DNA from: Cepaea nemoralis
Lineage: Eukaryota > Mollusca > Gastropoda > Stylommatophora > Helicidae
Direction of reading: 5' to 3'
DNA: 64,000 nucleotides
Assembly (NCBI GenBank): GCA_014155875.1
Contig: JACEFZ010014444.1
Location: forward strand, 1-64,000
The notes under the pieces are model-generated. The model saw only the letters and a program-made list of their open reading frames with translations. It searched no databases and was not told where the DNA came from. Below, piece by piece: positions 11,801-20,831 of this stretch. The translations under genes were made by a program, and so were the position numbers. Position 1 is the first letter of the stretch. Every line of letters begins with the position of its first letter.

Positions 11801-11804
11801 CAGT

Positions 11805-11945
11805 AACACATGATCGTCATCAAGTGCCATGTCGATTTGCGCTGGCGGTCATGCTTCTCTACGTCTCGCAATCTCCAGCAGCATGTATCACTTCGTGTGT
11901 TGGCTCCCTTGCGTGCCGTGACACAAGACTGTCAGGGAGTTTCCC
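11805..11945 (-). mobile_element. LINE-B 3' end relic, minus strand
   Basis: Matches the 9490-9655 copy ('GCGCTGGCGGTCATGCTTC', 'GTGTTGGCTCCCTTGCGTG', 'ACTGTCAGGGAG'). Only the last ~140 bp remain. Confidence 0.7.
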
Positions 11946-12064
11946 TCACTTGTCCAGTAACACACTGTTTATAAACACCCAGAATTCGTGTCCATGTGAA
12001 GACCTGACACTTCACACCGCAAAGGAGCTTCAAGATCGGACTCATCATCATCATCGTGTACCTA

Positions 12065-12240
12065 TCACGTTAGGTAGTTTGTCAGTTAGTGAGTTAGTTA
12101 GTTAGTTTGTTAGTTAGTTGGTTAGTTAGTTGGTCAATTAGTCGGCCACTTAGTTAGTCGGTCAGTTAGTTAATTAGTTTGTCAGCCAGTCAGTTAGTTA
12201 GTCAGTCAGTCAATCAGCCAGTCAGTCAGTTAGTCAATCT
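12065..12240. repeat. Degenerate (GTTA)/(GTCA)n repeat
   Basis: Tetranucleotide-based array of GTTAGTTAGT changing into CAGTCAGTCAGT. Confidence 0.9.
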
Positions 12241-12400
12241 CAGGACATTAACAATGTCGGCACGATCCCAAGACTGGCCATTTGCCGAGGGTGCAGAACC
12301 AGCAAGTTTTATCAGCGCCTTCCTTTCCCTTAACTCTCGCATGTCCCGGAAGGAAGATGAAGCCAATATCAACCAATCAAGGCCGGTGTGCAACAGGGAT
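12240..12400 (-). mobile_element. RNase H-domain LINE relic, minus strand
   Basis: The - strand reads SFRDMRELRERKALIKLAGSA in pieces (compare the usual 'VPGHAGVKGNERADKLA' of LINE RNase H domains), then NGQSWDRADIVN, parallel to [12 protein letters not shown] at about 32146-32181. Too short to assign a clade. Confidence 0.6.
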
Positions 12401-12819
12401 GTGTGATGTAACCAGACCGTTTTTCCTCTCTATAGTTCAAATATAAAACTAATGTGGCCTTCACTCATTCCATTTGAGGACAGCACTTTTAATATGTAAA
12501 TAAGCTCACGTTTACTGCAGCTTTCTTTCTTTATATTGATGTCTACAGGTTTACAAAGAAGAAAGATAAGTGAAAATATTATGAGCAATTTATGAGTTAT
12601 AAGATCGGAAGGCATAACTAGAATATAAGATGTGTAGGTAATACAGTATTGATTGCAAACAATGAACGGCTTCTTCGGCATTTAGTGGATGCTGTTATTG
12701 TACACAGTTAATAGCTGGGTTTAGAATTATAATATAAGAAAACAGAAGAGAGAAATACAACAGCGTAACGTCTCTTACTGGAGAGTTTTGGTTATAGACC
12801 ATAACTTTAGGAAGGGAAA

Positions 12820-13429
12820 ATCTCAACTACACCTCCCCGTGGTAGAGGATGGAAACACACCACGGTGTGGCTAACACAGCTCTGGGGACCGAGTATCCAC
12901 CGGAATAAGTGGACAACTCTGCAGCTGAGCAGAGCAGGGCACTCACTTGTCCTGACAGTCGGAAATGGCTGTCAAAGGCAGGGTTAAAAGACTACCATGT
13001 GGATGTGGAACGCAAGGGGAAACCAGCACATTATCTTTCCAAGATTTCATGGCAACACAAATTTCAGAGATAGTGAACGACGTTAATGGCTGACTTAGGA
13101 CATCCTCGTCCGGTAGGGACAGTCATGAGCCACAGGTGACACCAGACCGTCATCCAGCTATTGATGGCAAAACTATAACTAAACTAAATAAATTTAGAGT
13201 AGGAACATGGAATGTTAGGACATTAAACGAGCTAGGAAAGTTAAAAAGTGTTCTAAGAGAAATGGAAAGCATGAAAATTAATATACTAGACATAAGTGAG
13301 ATGAGATGGGAGGGATCTGGCAAAATTATAACCGACAAACACACAATAATTTATTCTGGAGGGGATACCGTGAAAAAGGTGAAGGAATAATATTTGATGA
13401 AAAAAAAAGCCAAATCAATTAATGGATAT
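12820..13429 (+). mobile_element. LINE-B composite, segment 1: 5'UTR and start of APE
   Basis: First part of the LINE-B copy that spans 12.8-22.0 kb. Frame 13136-13390 carries the apurinic-type endonuclease start (FRVGTWNVRTLNELGKL; then ILDISEMRWEGSGK, the metal-binding Glu region, with 'SE' where 'TE/QE' is usual). The upstream ~350 bp looks like 5'UTR. The element is cut at 13430 by a solo LTR and resumes at 13824. Confidence 0.88.
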
Positions 13430-13823
13430 TGTAACAGAGTAGCCTGTTATAGGGGTTGTATGGCATTGAGGGGCTAGCTGGTGCGCAACGTAAGGATTTA
13501 TTAGTGAGCAGTGCACGGGTGAGCACCGTGGTTAGAGGTAGCTATGGGGGTGTCGTGGGATGACGACAGGTGAGTTACAGAAGAGAAGCCGTTGGACCAT
13601 CAGCTAGATAGGCCGTATGAATTGGGTTCCATCTGGAGCGCTTTAATTTGAGCAGGCTTAAGTTTTTAAGTTTAGGTCTTTGGTATGTCAACAACTTTAT
13701 ACTACCTTGCCCTTTTTGATATGGAGAACAACCAATAAACGACGGAACTTGAAGGCTGCAGACTTGTGTTACATGTATCTATACGACACGGCTAACCTTG
13801 CCCCCCCCCCCTACTCTGCTATA
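13430..13823. mobile_element. Solo LTR inserted in LINE-B
   Basis: 394 bp with termini TGTAACAGAGTAG and CTACTCTGCTATA, which are inverted repeats with two mismatches, and an AATAAA at 13734-13739, as expected of an LTR with R region and polyadenylation signal. The host LINE frame stops at its left edge (N-G-Y) and picks up directly after it (C-I-S-D-R-V). Flanking ATAT/ATAC could be a decayed 4-bp target duplication. No internal element is attached, so a solo LTR is the best reading. A short TIR transposon is the alternative. Confidence 0.65.
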
Positions 13824-14108
13824 ATACTGGTGTATCTCAGATAGAGTTATAATGGTAAAAATCAAAGCCAAACCAATCGAAATTAATATTATACAAGTAT
13901 ATGCACCAACAACAAGCAGTAGTGGTGAAGAAATACAACACTTTAATGATGAAGTAGAAATGGCGATAGCTCAAATTAGATCACAAGAAATAAAAATAAT
14001 ACTGGTAGATTTTAATGCAAAAATAGGAAAAGGAAAAATAGAGGATATAGAGGGGAATTATGGTTTAGGTACAAGAAATGAAAGAGGAGAGAAATTAATA
14101 GAATGGGC
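13824..14108 (+). mobile_element. LINE-B composite, segment 2: APE domain
   Basis: Frame from 13852: VQ/QVYAPTT, then IILVDFNAKIGKG (the D-x-N catalytic motif of APE endonucleases) and GLGTRNERGEKLIEWA, where it is cut at 14108 by the Merlin element. The same frame resumes after 15393. Confidence 0.9.
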
Positions 14109-14173
14109 GGTACTTTTGCTTTCTTTCACCCCAAACAAAAGGGAATCCCAGGGTATGACGTCACATCCAGGGG

Positions 14174-14542
14174 CAGGGGCGTCACTGGGGGGGGGGGGGG
14201 TGCGGGGGTGCGGGCCGCACCGGGTGACACCATCAAGGGGTGACACCAAAATAAAAAAAATTGCAAATTTGACAAAGCAGACATAGCAAAATAACAAAAA
14301 TTTAACTTTGTCCGAGTTTGTCGAAGTTCTTTATTTATGTTTTACCTGAAGTATTGAAGTTATATTGTTCAATTTGTTTTCTTTCTTATGTCCTTATTAA
14401 CTTTGTGACTTATTTTACAAACATTACTATATGCGATTATATATGGTACAGGAACACTCGGAAGAAGACCATGGTGAAAGTCTAGAGGGGTGACACCAAG
14501 AGTTTACCGCACTGGGTGACACCAACCCCAGTGACGCCACTG
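14174..14542. mobile_element. hAT-like MITE inside the Merlin element
   Basis: 369-bp non-coding element with termini CAGGGGCGTCACTGGGG and CCCCAGTGACGCCACTG (inverted repeats, one mismatch) flanked by a perfect 8-bp duplication TCCAGGGG (14166-14173 and 14543-14550). Subterminal 'GGGTGACACCA' occurs four times in direct orientation, two near each end. The 8-bp duplication and CAG...CTG ends fit hAT. No transposase is present. Confidence 0.85.
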
Positions 14543-14559
14543 TCCAGGGGTTCCCTGTG

Positions 14560-15200
14560 TTGCGTCGAACATCCAGGGGTTTCCGTGTGTTGCGCCGTAG
14601 CTCGGTGCGCAATTCTATGCGGCGGTGGTGCGCTATTCTTGCGGTGGTGGCCAGAATCCAACAATGTCCGCAAGAATGGTGGTTGAACACATCTAGACCA
14701 GCGCATTTAGTCTGTCGGCGCCACATGAATTCGCACATGTAGGACTCTAGTAGATGCCTGCGTGTTCCATTCTGCCTCTTGTTTCTCTCCTTGGCCGTTC
14801 TCCACATGCGCTCGATACATTGAGTATGTGCACCGGTGGTAGGGTCCACAAAGTTGTAGGAGTGGTTGACTGTGAGATGCGTCAATTCGGGAATACTTCC
14901 AATTCCGTTGTACGCACGCCAGAGGTCGGAGACTACAGTTGTGCCAGGCCGAATGTGTGTCCTGATCAGCGGCAGAAGCGTTGCTGCTGTTCTGTCTGGA
15001 ACACAGAACATGAAGCAGCCGACATGATGAATGTCGTCGGCATCTCCATCTGTCCTGACGCTCAGTCAGCGATAGCACCATGACATGATTATGAGAACAG
15101 CGTCTTGCAGAATGTAAGATGCCATGATGCTGCTGCAGAAAAGCCACGCTACTCTGCTTGTCGTGGACAGCTGCTGCCAGTTCCAGAAAACTCATGATGA
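14560..15200 (-). pseudogene. Merlin transposase (ISXO2-like DDE), defective
   Basis: N-terminal piece near 15200-15060, in broken frames: FLELAAAVHDKQSSVAFL, then HGILHSARRC. C-terminal piece from 15011 down: VPDRTAATLLPLIRTHI, TVVSDLWRAYNG (catalytic Asp), VNHSYNFVDPTTGAHT, CIERMWRTAK (Glu region), LESYMCEFMWRR. The middle of the protein, where the first catalytic Asp (usually D-E-S) should lie, is missing: 'DRWRCR' runs within a few dozen codons into 'VPDRT'. A joined product would lack one DDE residue. The open frame runs on into the MITE after the real C-terminus, which is an artefact. Confidence 0.88.
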
Positions 15201-15393
15201 GACAGACACTCACACAGAAACGGTTGCCACAGCCAAAGAAACAACACTGTGGTGTGGGGCAATTGAAACGCACTGACACGCACTCCAGCCGAACACAGAG
15301 GAGATCACCGTCGGCGCTAAATATAGCTGGTGACTCTAAATATAGCTCGCAAAGTTTATTTGGGGTGAAAGAAAGCAAAAGTACCGAATGGGC

Positions 15394-15522
15394 AAATATT
15401 AATGAATTGATAATTGGAAACACATGGTTTAAACACCATAAAAGACGACTATATACATGGAAAAGCCCTGATATGAAAATACGCAACCAAATTGACTACA
15501 TACTTATTAATAAAAGATTTAA

Positions 15523-15526
<4 letters not shown>
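15394..15526 (+). mobile_element. LINE-B composite, segment 3: end of APE domain
   Basis: Continues the frame after the Merlin element: INELIIGNTWFKHHKRR, YTWKSPD, QIDYILINKRFKD (the conserved 'QIDYI' of LINE endonucleases). Cut by a SINE at 15527. Confidence 0.9.
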
Positions 15527-15564
<38 letters not shown>

Positions 15565-15809
15565 CTTTTTTTTTCCGCGTTTCCATCCTGTTTCAGGATA
15601 TTGCGGTCAACACCAGCATCTTTCAGCTGTATGTTGATTCCTAGGCTAGATTACGCTCATCAGCACGCCACGACTTTCTGAGCGACCGGCTCCATACTCT
15701 CATAAGTCACTTTTGCGATTCGAACCACTGCTAATTCTCTTCGCGTCACGTGACGAGAGTATTCGGGGTTAGCGGAGAAAGCTGCTAACTCCTCGGCCAC
15801 GGAGCCGGA
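15527..15809 (-). mobile_element. tRNA-derived SINE (S1) with 16-bp target duplication
   Basis: Perfect duplication TAAAAGATTTAAGGAT at 15511-15526 and 15810-15825. The element lies on the - strand: poly-T (its A tail) at 15527-15575, body with 'GGTCAACACCAGCATCTTTC', and tRNA-like head at the right end (A-box-like TCCGTGGCCGAGGAGTTAGC, B-box-like GTGGTTCGAATCG on the - strand). Best-preserved member of the S1 family; other pieces are near 22.1, 24.4, 28.8, 47.8 and 57.3 kb. Confidence 0.92.
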
Positions 15810-16787
15810 TAAAAGATTTAAGGATGCGTTAATTAATGTAAAGACAATGCCTGGTGCTGACTGTAATAGTGATCATGTACCACTATGTGGACAAATAAAA
15901 GTAAGTTTAAAGAGAGGGGGGGGGGGGGAATTGTTAAGAACTTGAGACTTAATAAAGAGGTTCTGAAAGTAGATAAAGAAATTCAAGAACAATACAGAGT
16001 GACTGAAAAATAGGTACAATGCGATAGCTAAAATACAGAGTATAAATGAACAATGGGAAATGTTAAGGGACTCCATTCATCAAACTAGCAAAGAAATATT
16101 ACCGGAGAGAAGTCAAAAAGCTAAGACAAAATGGATGAATGAAGACATCTTAATGCTGATGGACAAAAGGAAACAGAATAAAAGTGACAATCAAGAGTAT
16201 GCTAAGATAAATAAAGAAATAAGAGATAAATGTGTGAAGGCAAAAGAAAGTTGGTTAAACGAGGAATGCAAAAAAAAATGAATTAAATTCCATTAAAGAT
16301 CAAAAAAGTATTCACAGACAAATCAGTGAGCTCAGAGGAAGAAAAATAAGATTAAATACAGGGTGTTTGAAATCAAAAACAGGAAAGATATTATTGGAGG
16401 AAGGTGCTATAATGAAGAGGTGGAATTAGTATATAAGAGAATTATATAATGGAGAAAGGGAAGAATTAACAGAAGGAAGTAACTTAGAAGGCCCACCTAT
16501 TCTAAAAGAAGAGTCGCTGACGCTATGAAACATATGAAGAAAGGAAGAACAGCTGGGCCAGATGAAATCACAGTAGAAGTATTGGGAGAATTTGGGGTAG
16601 ATATATTAACCAAAATGTTGAATGATATTTACAACAGTGGATATTTACCGAGCGATATGCTGAAATCTGTATTTATAGCAATACCAAAGAGACCAGGAGC
16701 AATTGAATGCGAAGATTTTCGTACAATTAACCTCATAAACCATGTCACTAAGCTTCTACTCAGAATTATAATGAGAAGAACAAGACA

Positions 16788-16790
<3 letters not shown>
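15810..16790 (+). mobile_element. LINE-B composite, segment 4: APE end and RT N-terminus
   Basis: Continues after the SINE. The APE end (NSDHVPL) lies near 15870. Frame 16060-16281 is linker (basic, Lys-rich). Frame 16525-16790 starts the RT: GRTAGPDEITVEVL, FIAIPKRPGAIECEDFRTI, LLLRIIMRRTRQN. Small frame breaks occur between them. It ends at the (TA)n tract at 16790, where LINE-2x is inserted. Confidence 0.88.

Positions 16791-16839
<49 letters not shown>
16790..16839. repeat. (TA)n microsatellite, left flank of LINE-2x
   Basis: About 50 bp of TA repeat; a matching tract lies at 20776-20829 on the other side of the LINE-2x insertion. Confidence 0.95.
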
Positions 16840-16841
<2 letters not shown>

Positions 16842-19800
16842 ATCCATTGGCACCTTGCCGTCTTGACAGACTATAGTTTGTGCTTTAAAAAGGCATAATA
16901 ACTTTTAACTATGGCGGTAGCGAGTGTGACTGATAAGGCCAATTTGCGCTGTAAATGTCCGTTCACAGTGGGTGCATGTGAACACGTGGTCATTTCCACC
17001 ATCATGCACCATCTTACGTCTCAAACGCTTGGTGTGTGACTTTTCTGCAATAATTTTCTCCTTTGACTTTATTCCATTTCTGATATTTGCCCTCCATGCA
17101 ACACGTTCAGCGGCGACTTGCTCCCAATGTGCATTATCAATGCCTGTATCAATCATGTCCCGCTTACACACATCTTTGTATCGTAGTAGAGGCCGACCCT
17201 GAGATCTCTTACCCATCTGTAATTCACCAAAAAAGATATCCTTTGGTATTCTACCATCATCCATCCTCCTAAGATGTCCTATCCATCTAAGTCTACGAAG
17301 ACTGAGCATGGAATAAACTGTCACACAACCTGATCTTTCCAATACTTCAGTATTTGTGATTTTGTCTTGCCACTTAATACCAAGAATTCTTCGCAGGCAC
17401 CGCATATGAAAGCTGTTTAAATTGTTCTCTTGGTGTGAGTAAGTTGTCCAGGTTTCACTGCCATAGAGAAGAGTACTAAGGACACAGGCTTGATAGACAA
17501 GGACTTTTGTTTTGGCAGTAAGCTTCCTGTTCTCCCAGACTCTTTTTCTTAACCTGTTCATTGTTGTTGCTGCCTTACCAATCCGGATGTTGATTTCCTG
17601 ATCTAGGGATAATTTGCTATTTACCACTGATCCTAGATATGTAAAATGGTCTACTATCTCTAGTTCGGCGTCGTCAATAAAGATTGATGGTACCTCATGT
17701 GCACCTTGTGACATAATCTGTGTCTTCTTTTTGCTAATTGTTAAACCAAATTCAGAACAAGCATTGGAGAATGCAGATAGTAGACATTGCAATTCTTCCT
17801 CAGAGTGGGTCGTAACTGCAGCATCATCTGCAAAAAGCAACTCTCTGATCAGTACCCTCCTAATTTTGGTCTTAGCCTTCAATCTCTGAGCATTGTAGAG
17901 GCCGCCATCTGAGCGTGAGTGAATGTATATACCACCATCCTGATCACGAAATGCATATTTCAGTAGAAGTGAAAAGTATATTCCAAAGAGGGTGGGAGCT
18001 AGTACACAACCTTGCTTAACTCCACTCTTGATTTCAAATTCTTCAGAAGTTGCACCATCAAACTTGATTATACCCTTCATGCCTGTGTGGAACGATTCCA
18101 CAATGGACAGAAGAGTTGGTGGGCAGCCAATCTTCTTTAGTGCCTTGAACAGACCCTCACGACTAACCAAATCAAATGCCTTTGTGAGGTCGATGAAGGC
18201 AATAAACAGTGGTTGATTCTGTTCACGGCATTTTTCTTGCATTTGTCGCAATGAGAATATCATATCAGTGGTAGACCGGTTCTGTCGAAAGCCACACTGT
18301 GATTCGGGGTAGACTTGATCTCCTAGGACTTGAAGTCTGCGCAGAACAATTCTGGCAAATACTTTTCCAACAATACACAGAAGTGAGATACCCCTATAGT
18401 TGTTGCAGTCGCTCCGATCGCCCTTGTTCTTGTACAGTGTTATGATGCTTGAATCTTTGAAATCCTGTGGGACTTGTCCTTCACGCCAGCATAGCTCTAT
18501 TAGCTGGTGGATCTGTATAGTGAGTGTGTCTTGCCCACTCCTGATAACCTCTATTGGAATCCCATCCTTACCTGGAGCCTTGCCAGATGCAAGTTCATTT
18601 ATAGCACACTTAACTTCTGTTATGGTGGGAAGTGTGTCCAGGTGGTCAAGAGTTGGTAGAGCCTCTATGGCGTTGAGGGCATCATCCGCTAGTTTGGTCT
18701 CACTTGAGTAAAGCTCCAAATAGTGCTCTACCCATCTGTCCATCTGCTGTTTCTTATCAGTGATGACTTCTCCAGTCAAGGTTTTCAATGGTGCACTTCT
18801 TTTGATCACTGGACCACAAGCTTTCTTTATTCCTTCATACATGCTTCTTATGTCTCCCTTATCACTTGCGATTTGAATGGACTCACATAACTTGATCCAA
18901 TAATCATTTGCACACTGCCTGGCAGCCTTTTGCACATCCTTCCTAGCTTGCCTTAGCTCACTCAGAGTGTTACGCGTTGGTCTTTCCTTGTTTTTTAAGA
19001 GAGCTTTCTTCTTCTTATCAATCAGGGGCTGCAGAGTCTCGCTGTTGGCCGCAAACCAGTCCTGCCTCTTATGATCCACAGTGCCGTAAACCCCTACGGC
19101 AGTTTTATAAAGAGTTTCCTTAATTTGACCCCACTTTTCATTTACTGTACAATTTTCTGGTGTATCAGTGAAAGCATCTTCAAGTTGCTGTTGAAACTGA
19201 AAGCACTTTTCAGGATCATGAGTGTTAATAATATTAATCCTGTGGCTAGATTTGTGTTTAGCTGTGTAGATTCTCTTTGGTCTCAGTCTAACCCTTGCAA
19301 CAACCAAAGAATGATCCGTATCACAGTCAGCACTGTGGTAACTACGAGTCAATGATATATGGTTCAGATGTTGTCTCCGTGTGATGATGAAGTCCAGCTG
19401 GTGCCAATGGCCGGATCTTGGATGTTTCCATGTGACCTTATGCATCTCTTTTGTTTTAAAAAAAGAGTTTGTAATACATAGGTCATTACTGGTGCAATGC
19501 TCCAGCAGCCTTTGCCCATTTTCATTCATGCGACCGATGTTGTATTTTCCAAGGGACACTGGCCATGAACTCGAGTCCTTGCCCACACGAGCATTGAAAT
19601 CACCGAGCATATAAATGTAGTCAGATTTTGGAACTGCCTTGATCACGGAGTCTAACTCCTCATAGAACAAATCCTTCACATCATCAGAGGAATCGAGTGT
19701 CGGTGCATATGCAGTAATAATGGTGGCAAACCCAAAAGAGGTTGCCAAGCGCAGGGATAATAGTCTTTCATTTCCTCCTGCTGGAATTTCAATCATTCCC

Positions 19801-20775
19801 AGTAGCGAATTCTTCACTGCAAAGCCCACACCGTGTTGCCTTTTTTCTGCCTGCCCTCTACCCTTCCAGAAAAAGGTGTAGTTGTTTTCCCTGAGTGACC
19901 CTTCCTCAGCGAGGCGAGTCTCCTGCAGGCCAGCAATATCAATGTTAAGACGATTGAGTTCGGCATCAATCACAGCCGTTTTTCTCACATCGTCAATATT
20001 GGTCAAGTCAGTGGAAAATCCTGGACACATGGTTCTCACGTTCCAGGTTGCAAGCCGTAGCTTGAGGTTTCTATTTTTATTTTTGTTTGTACCTGGTGCA
20101 TTGGTTTTACAGCCTGCGATTCAGATTTTGTCCTAGCCCCAAGCACCCATTGAAGCAGGCAGGCTGTGGCGGATCAGCACCCAATTGGCTGGGGGCTGCC
20201 CAGCTTGAGGCGGGCGGTAGCTGATCAGTGACACCTATAGGTGTCTCCCACCGTCAGAGGCAACGCGTGGCGCCCCATGTCTACGCCAACTGACAAGGAC
20301 TTATAACCCGTAACAGTTGCCTCTCGCTTTGATTCCGAGACCAGTTAAGACCAGGGATGGAGTTATTGCCTCTCCATAGCACAAAGCCTGGGCTAAAATA
20401 TAGAGATCATGTGTTGCCCATGCAGCATGATCCCTCTCTCGGCCCGCCTAGTTCACTCCAGAGGAAAGGTAACACCCCTACATCTGGAACAAGACAAGCT
20501 GCAGAAGCTGCCGGATCAGCAAAGCAATGCTCTAACTGTCCGCCTGTCGGAGCTTCGATCCTAGACCAGTCGCCAACCAAGGCTTAGGGCCTGGTCTGCC
20601 CTGCCATGACAATTTTGTCTTTAGCTTGCATTTCCTTGCACCAGGGTAAGGCTTGTACCCTCCCAATTGCGCTCTTCCGCCCGAAGCCGTTGGCACAATG
20701 TGGGGTGTCGGGTTTGGTAAGCGCCGCCCAACGTTCGGCGCTAACAGAGACCAGGTAGTACCGTCTACTGTTATA
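16840..20775 (-). mobile_element. LINE-2x, essentially full-length
   Basis: Non-LTR retrotransposon of about 3.9 kb on the - strand. The 5'UTR is about 20775-20121, with one long intact ORF and a short 3'UTR ending GGCAAGGTGCCAATGG. The same 3' terminus ends the copies at 36290 and 50684. It sits between two (TA)n tracts in LINE-B, whose RT resumes at 20830. The target duplication cannot be read because both flanks are TA repeats. Confidence 0.92.
16905..20120 (-). CDS. LINE-2x ORF: APE endonuclease, reverse transcriptase, C2H2 finger
   Basis: Encodes the retrotransposition enzyme. From the first Met (20039) it has 1044 residues. The frame is open 27 codons further, to 20120, and that extension holds the LATWNVRTM start of the endonuclease, so translation probably begins upstream of that Met or without it. 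APE residues are all present: [76 protein letters not shown], catalytic LLFADDAAV, then the thumb YLGSVV and WQDKITNTEVLE. The C-terminus is a C2H2 finger (C-x2-C-x12-H-x4-H) near the last 25 residues. No stop or frameshift is seen in ~1070 codons, so it may be recently active. Confidence 0.93.
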   Translation of the reverse strand: MAGCKTNAPGTNKNKNRNLKLRLATWNVRTMCPGFSTDLTNIDDVRKTAVIDAELNRLNIDIAGLQETRLAEEGSLRENNYTFFWKGRGQAEKRQHGVGFAVKNSLLGMIEIPAGGNERLLSLRLATSFGFATIITAYAPTLDSSDDVKDLFYEELDSVIKAVPKSDYIYMLGDFNARVGKDSSSWPVSLGKYNIGRMNENGQRLLEHCTSNDLCITNSFFKTKEMHKVTWKHPRSGHWHQLDFIITRRQHLNHISLTRSYHSADCDTDHSLVVARVRLRPKRIYTAKHKSSHRINIINTHDPEKCFQFQQQLEDAFTDTPENCTVNEKWGQIKETLYKTAVGVYGTVDHKRQDWFAANSETLQPLIDKKKKALLKNKERPTRNTLSELRQARKDVQKAARQCANDYWIKLCESIQIASDKGDIRSMYEGIKKACGPVIKRSAPLKTLTGEVITDKKQQMDRWVEHYLELYSSETKLADDALNAIEALPTLDHLDTLPTITEVKCAINELASGKAPGKDGIPIEVIRSGQDTLTIQIHQLIELCWREGQVPQDFKDSSIITLYKNKGDRSDCNNYRGISLLCIVGKVFARIVLRRLQVLGDQVYPESQCGFRQNRSTTDMIFSLRQMQEKCREQNQPLFIAFIDLTKAFDLVSREGLFKALKKIGCPPTLLSIVESFHTGMKGIIKFDGATSEEFEIKSGVKQGCVLAPTLFGIYFSLLLKYAFRDQDGGIYIHSRSDGGLYNAQRLKAKTKIRRVLIRELLFADDAAVTTHSEEELQCLLSAFSNACSEFGLTISKKKTQIMSQGAHEVPSIFIDDAELEIVDHFTYLGSVVNSKLSLDQEINIRIGKAATTMNRLRKRVWENRKLTAKTKVLVYQACVLSTLLYGSETWTTYSHQENNLNSFHMRCLRRILGIKWQDKITNTEVLERSGCVTVYSMLSLRRLRWIGHLRRMDDGRIPKDIFFGELQMGKRSQGRPLLRYKDVCKRDMIDTGIDNAHWEQVAAERVAWRANIRNGIKSKEKIIAEKSHTKRLRRKMVHDGGNDHVFTCTHCERTFTAQIGLISHTRYRHS

Positions 20776-20786
20776 CATATATATAT

Positions 20787-20829
<43 letters not shown>
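20776..20829. repeat. (TA)n microsatellite, right flank of LINE-2x
   Basis: TA repeat with one break near 20799; right-hand partner of the tract at 16790-16839. Confidence 0.95.

Positions 20830-20831
<2 letters not shown>

Larger units (their letters stand above)
14109..15385 (-). mobile_element. Merlin-type DNA transposon, internally deleted
   Basis: 1277-bp element bounded by a perfect 8-bp target duplication GAATGGGC (14101-14108 and 15386-15393) and ~31-bp terminal inverted repeats starting GGTACTTTTGCTTTC (27 matching, one mismatch, three matching). It encodes an IS1016/ISXO2-like transposase on the - strand. Superfamily, 8-9-bp duplications and transposase type all agree with Merlin. 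A second element (14174-14542) sits inside it. It interrupts the LINE-B endonuclease frame. Confidence 0.92.
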
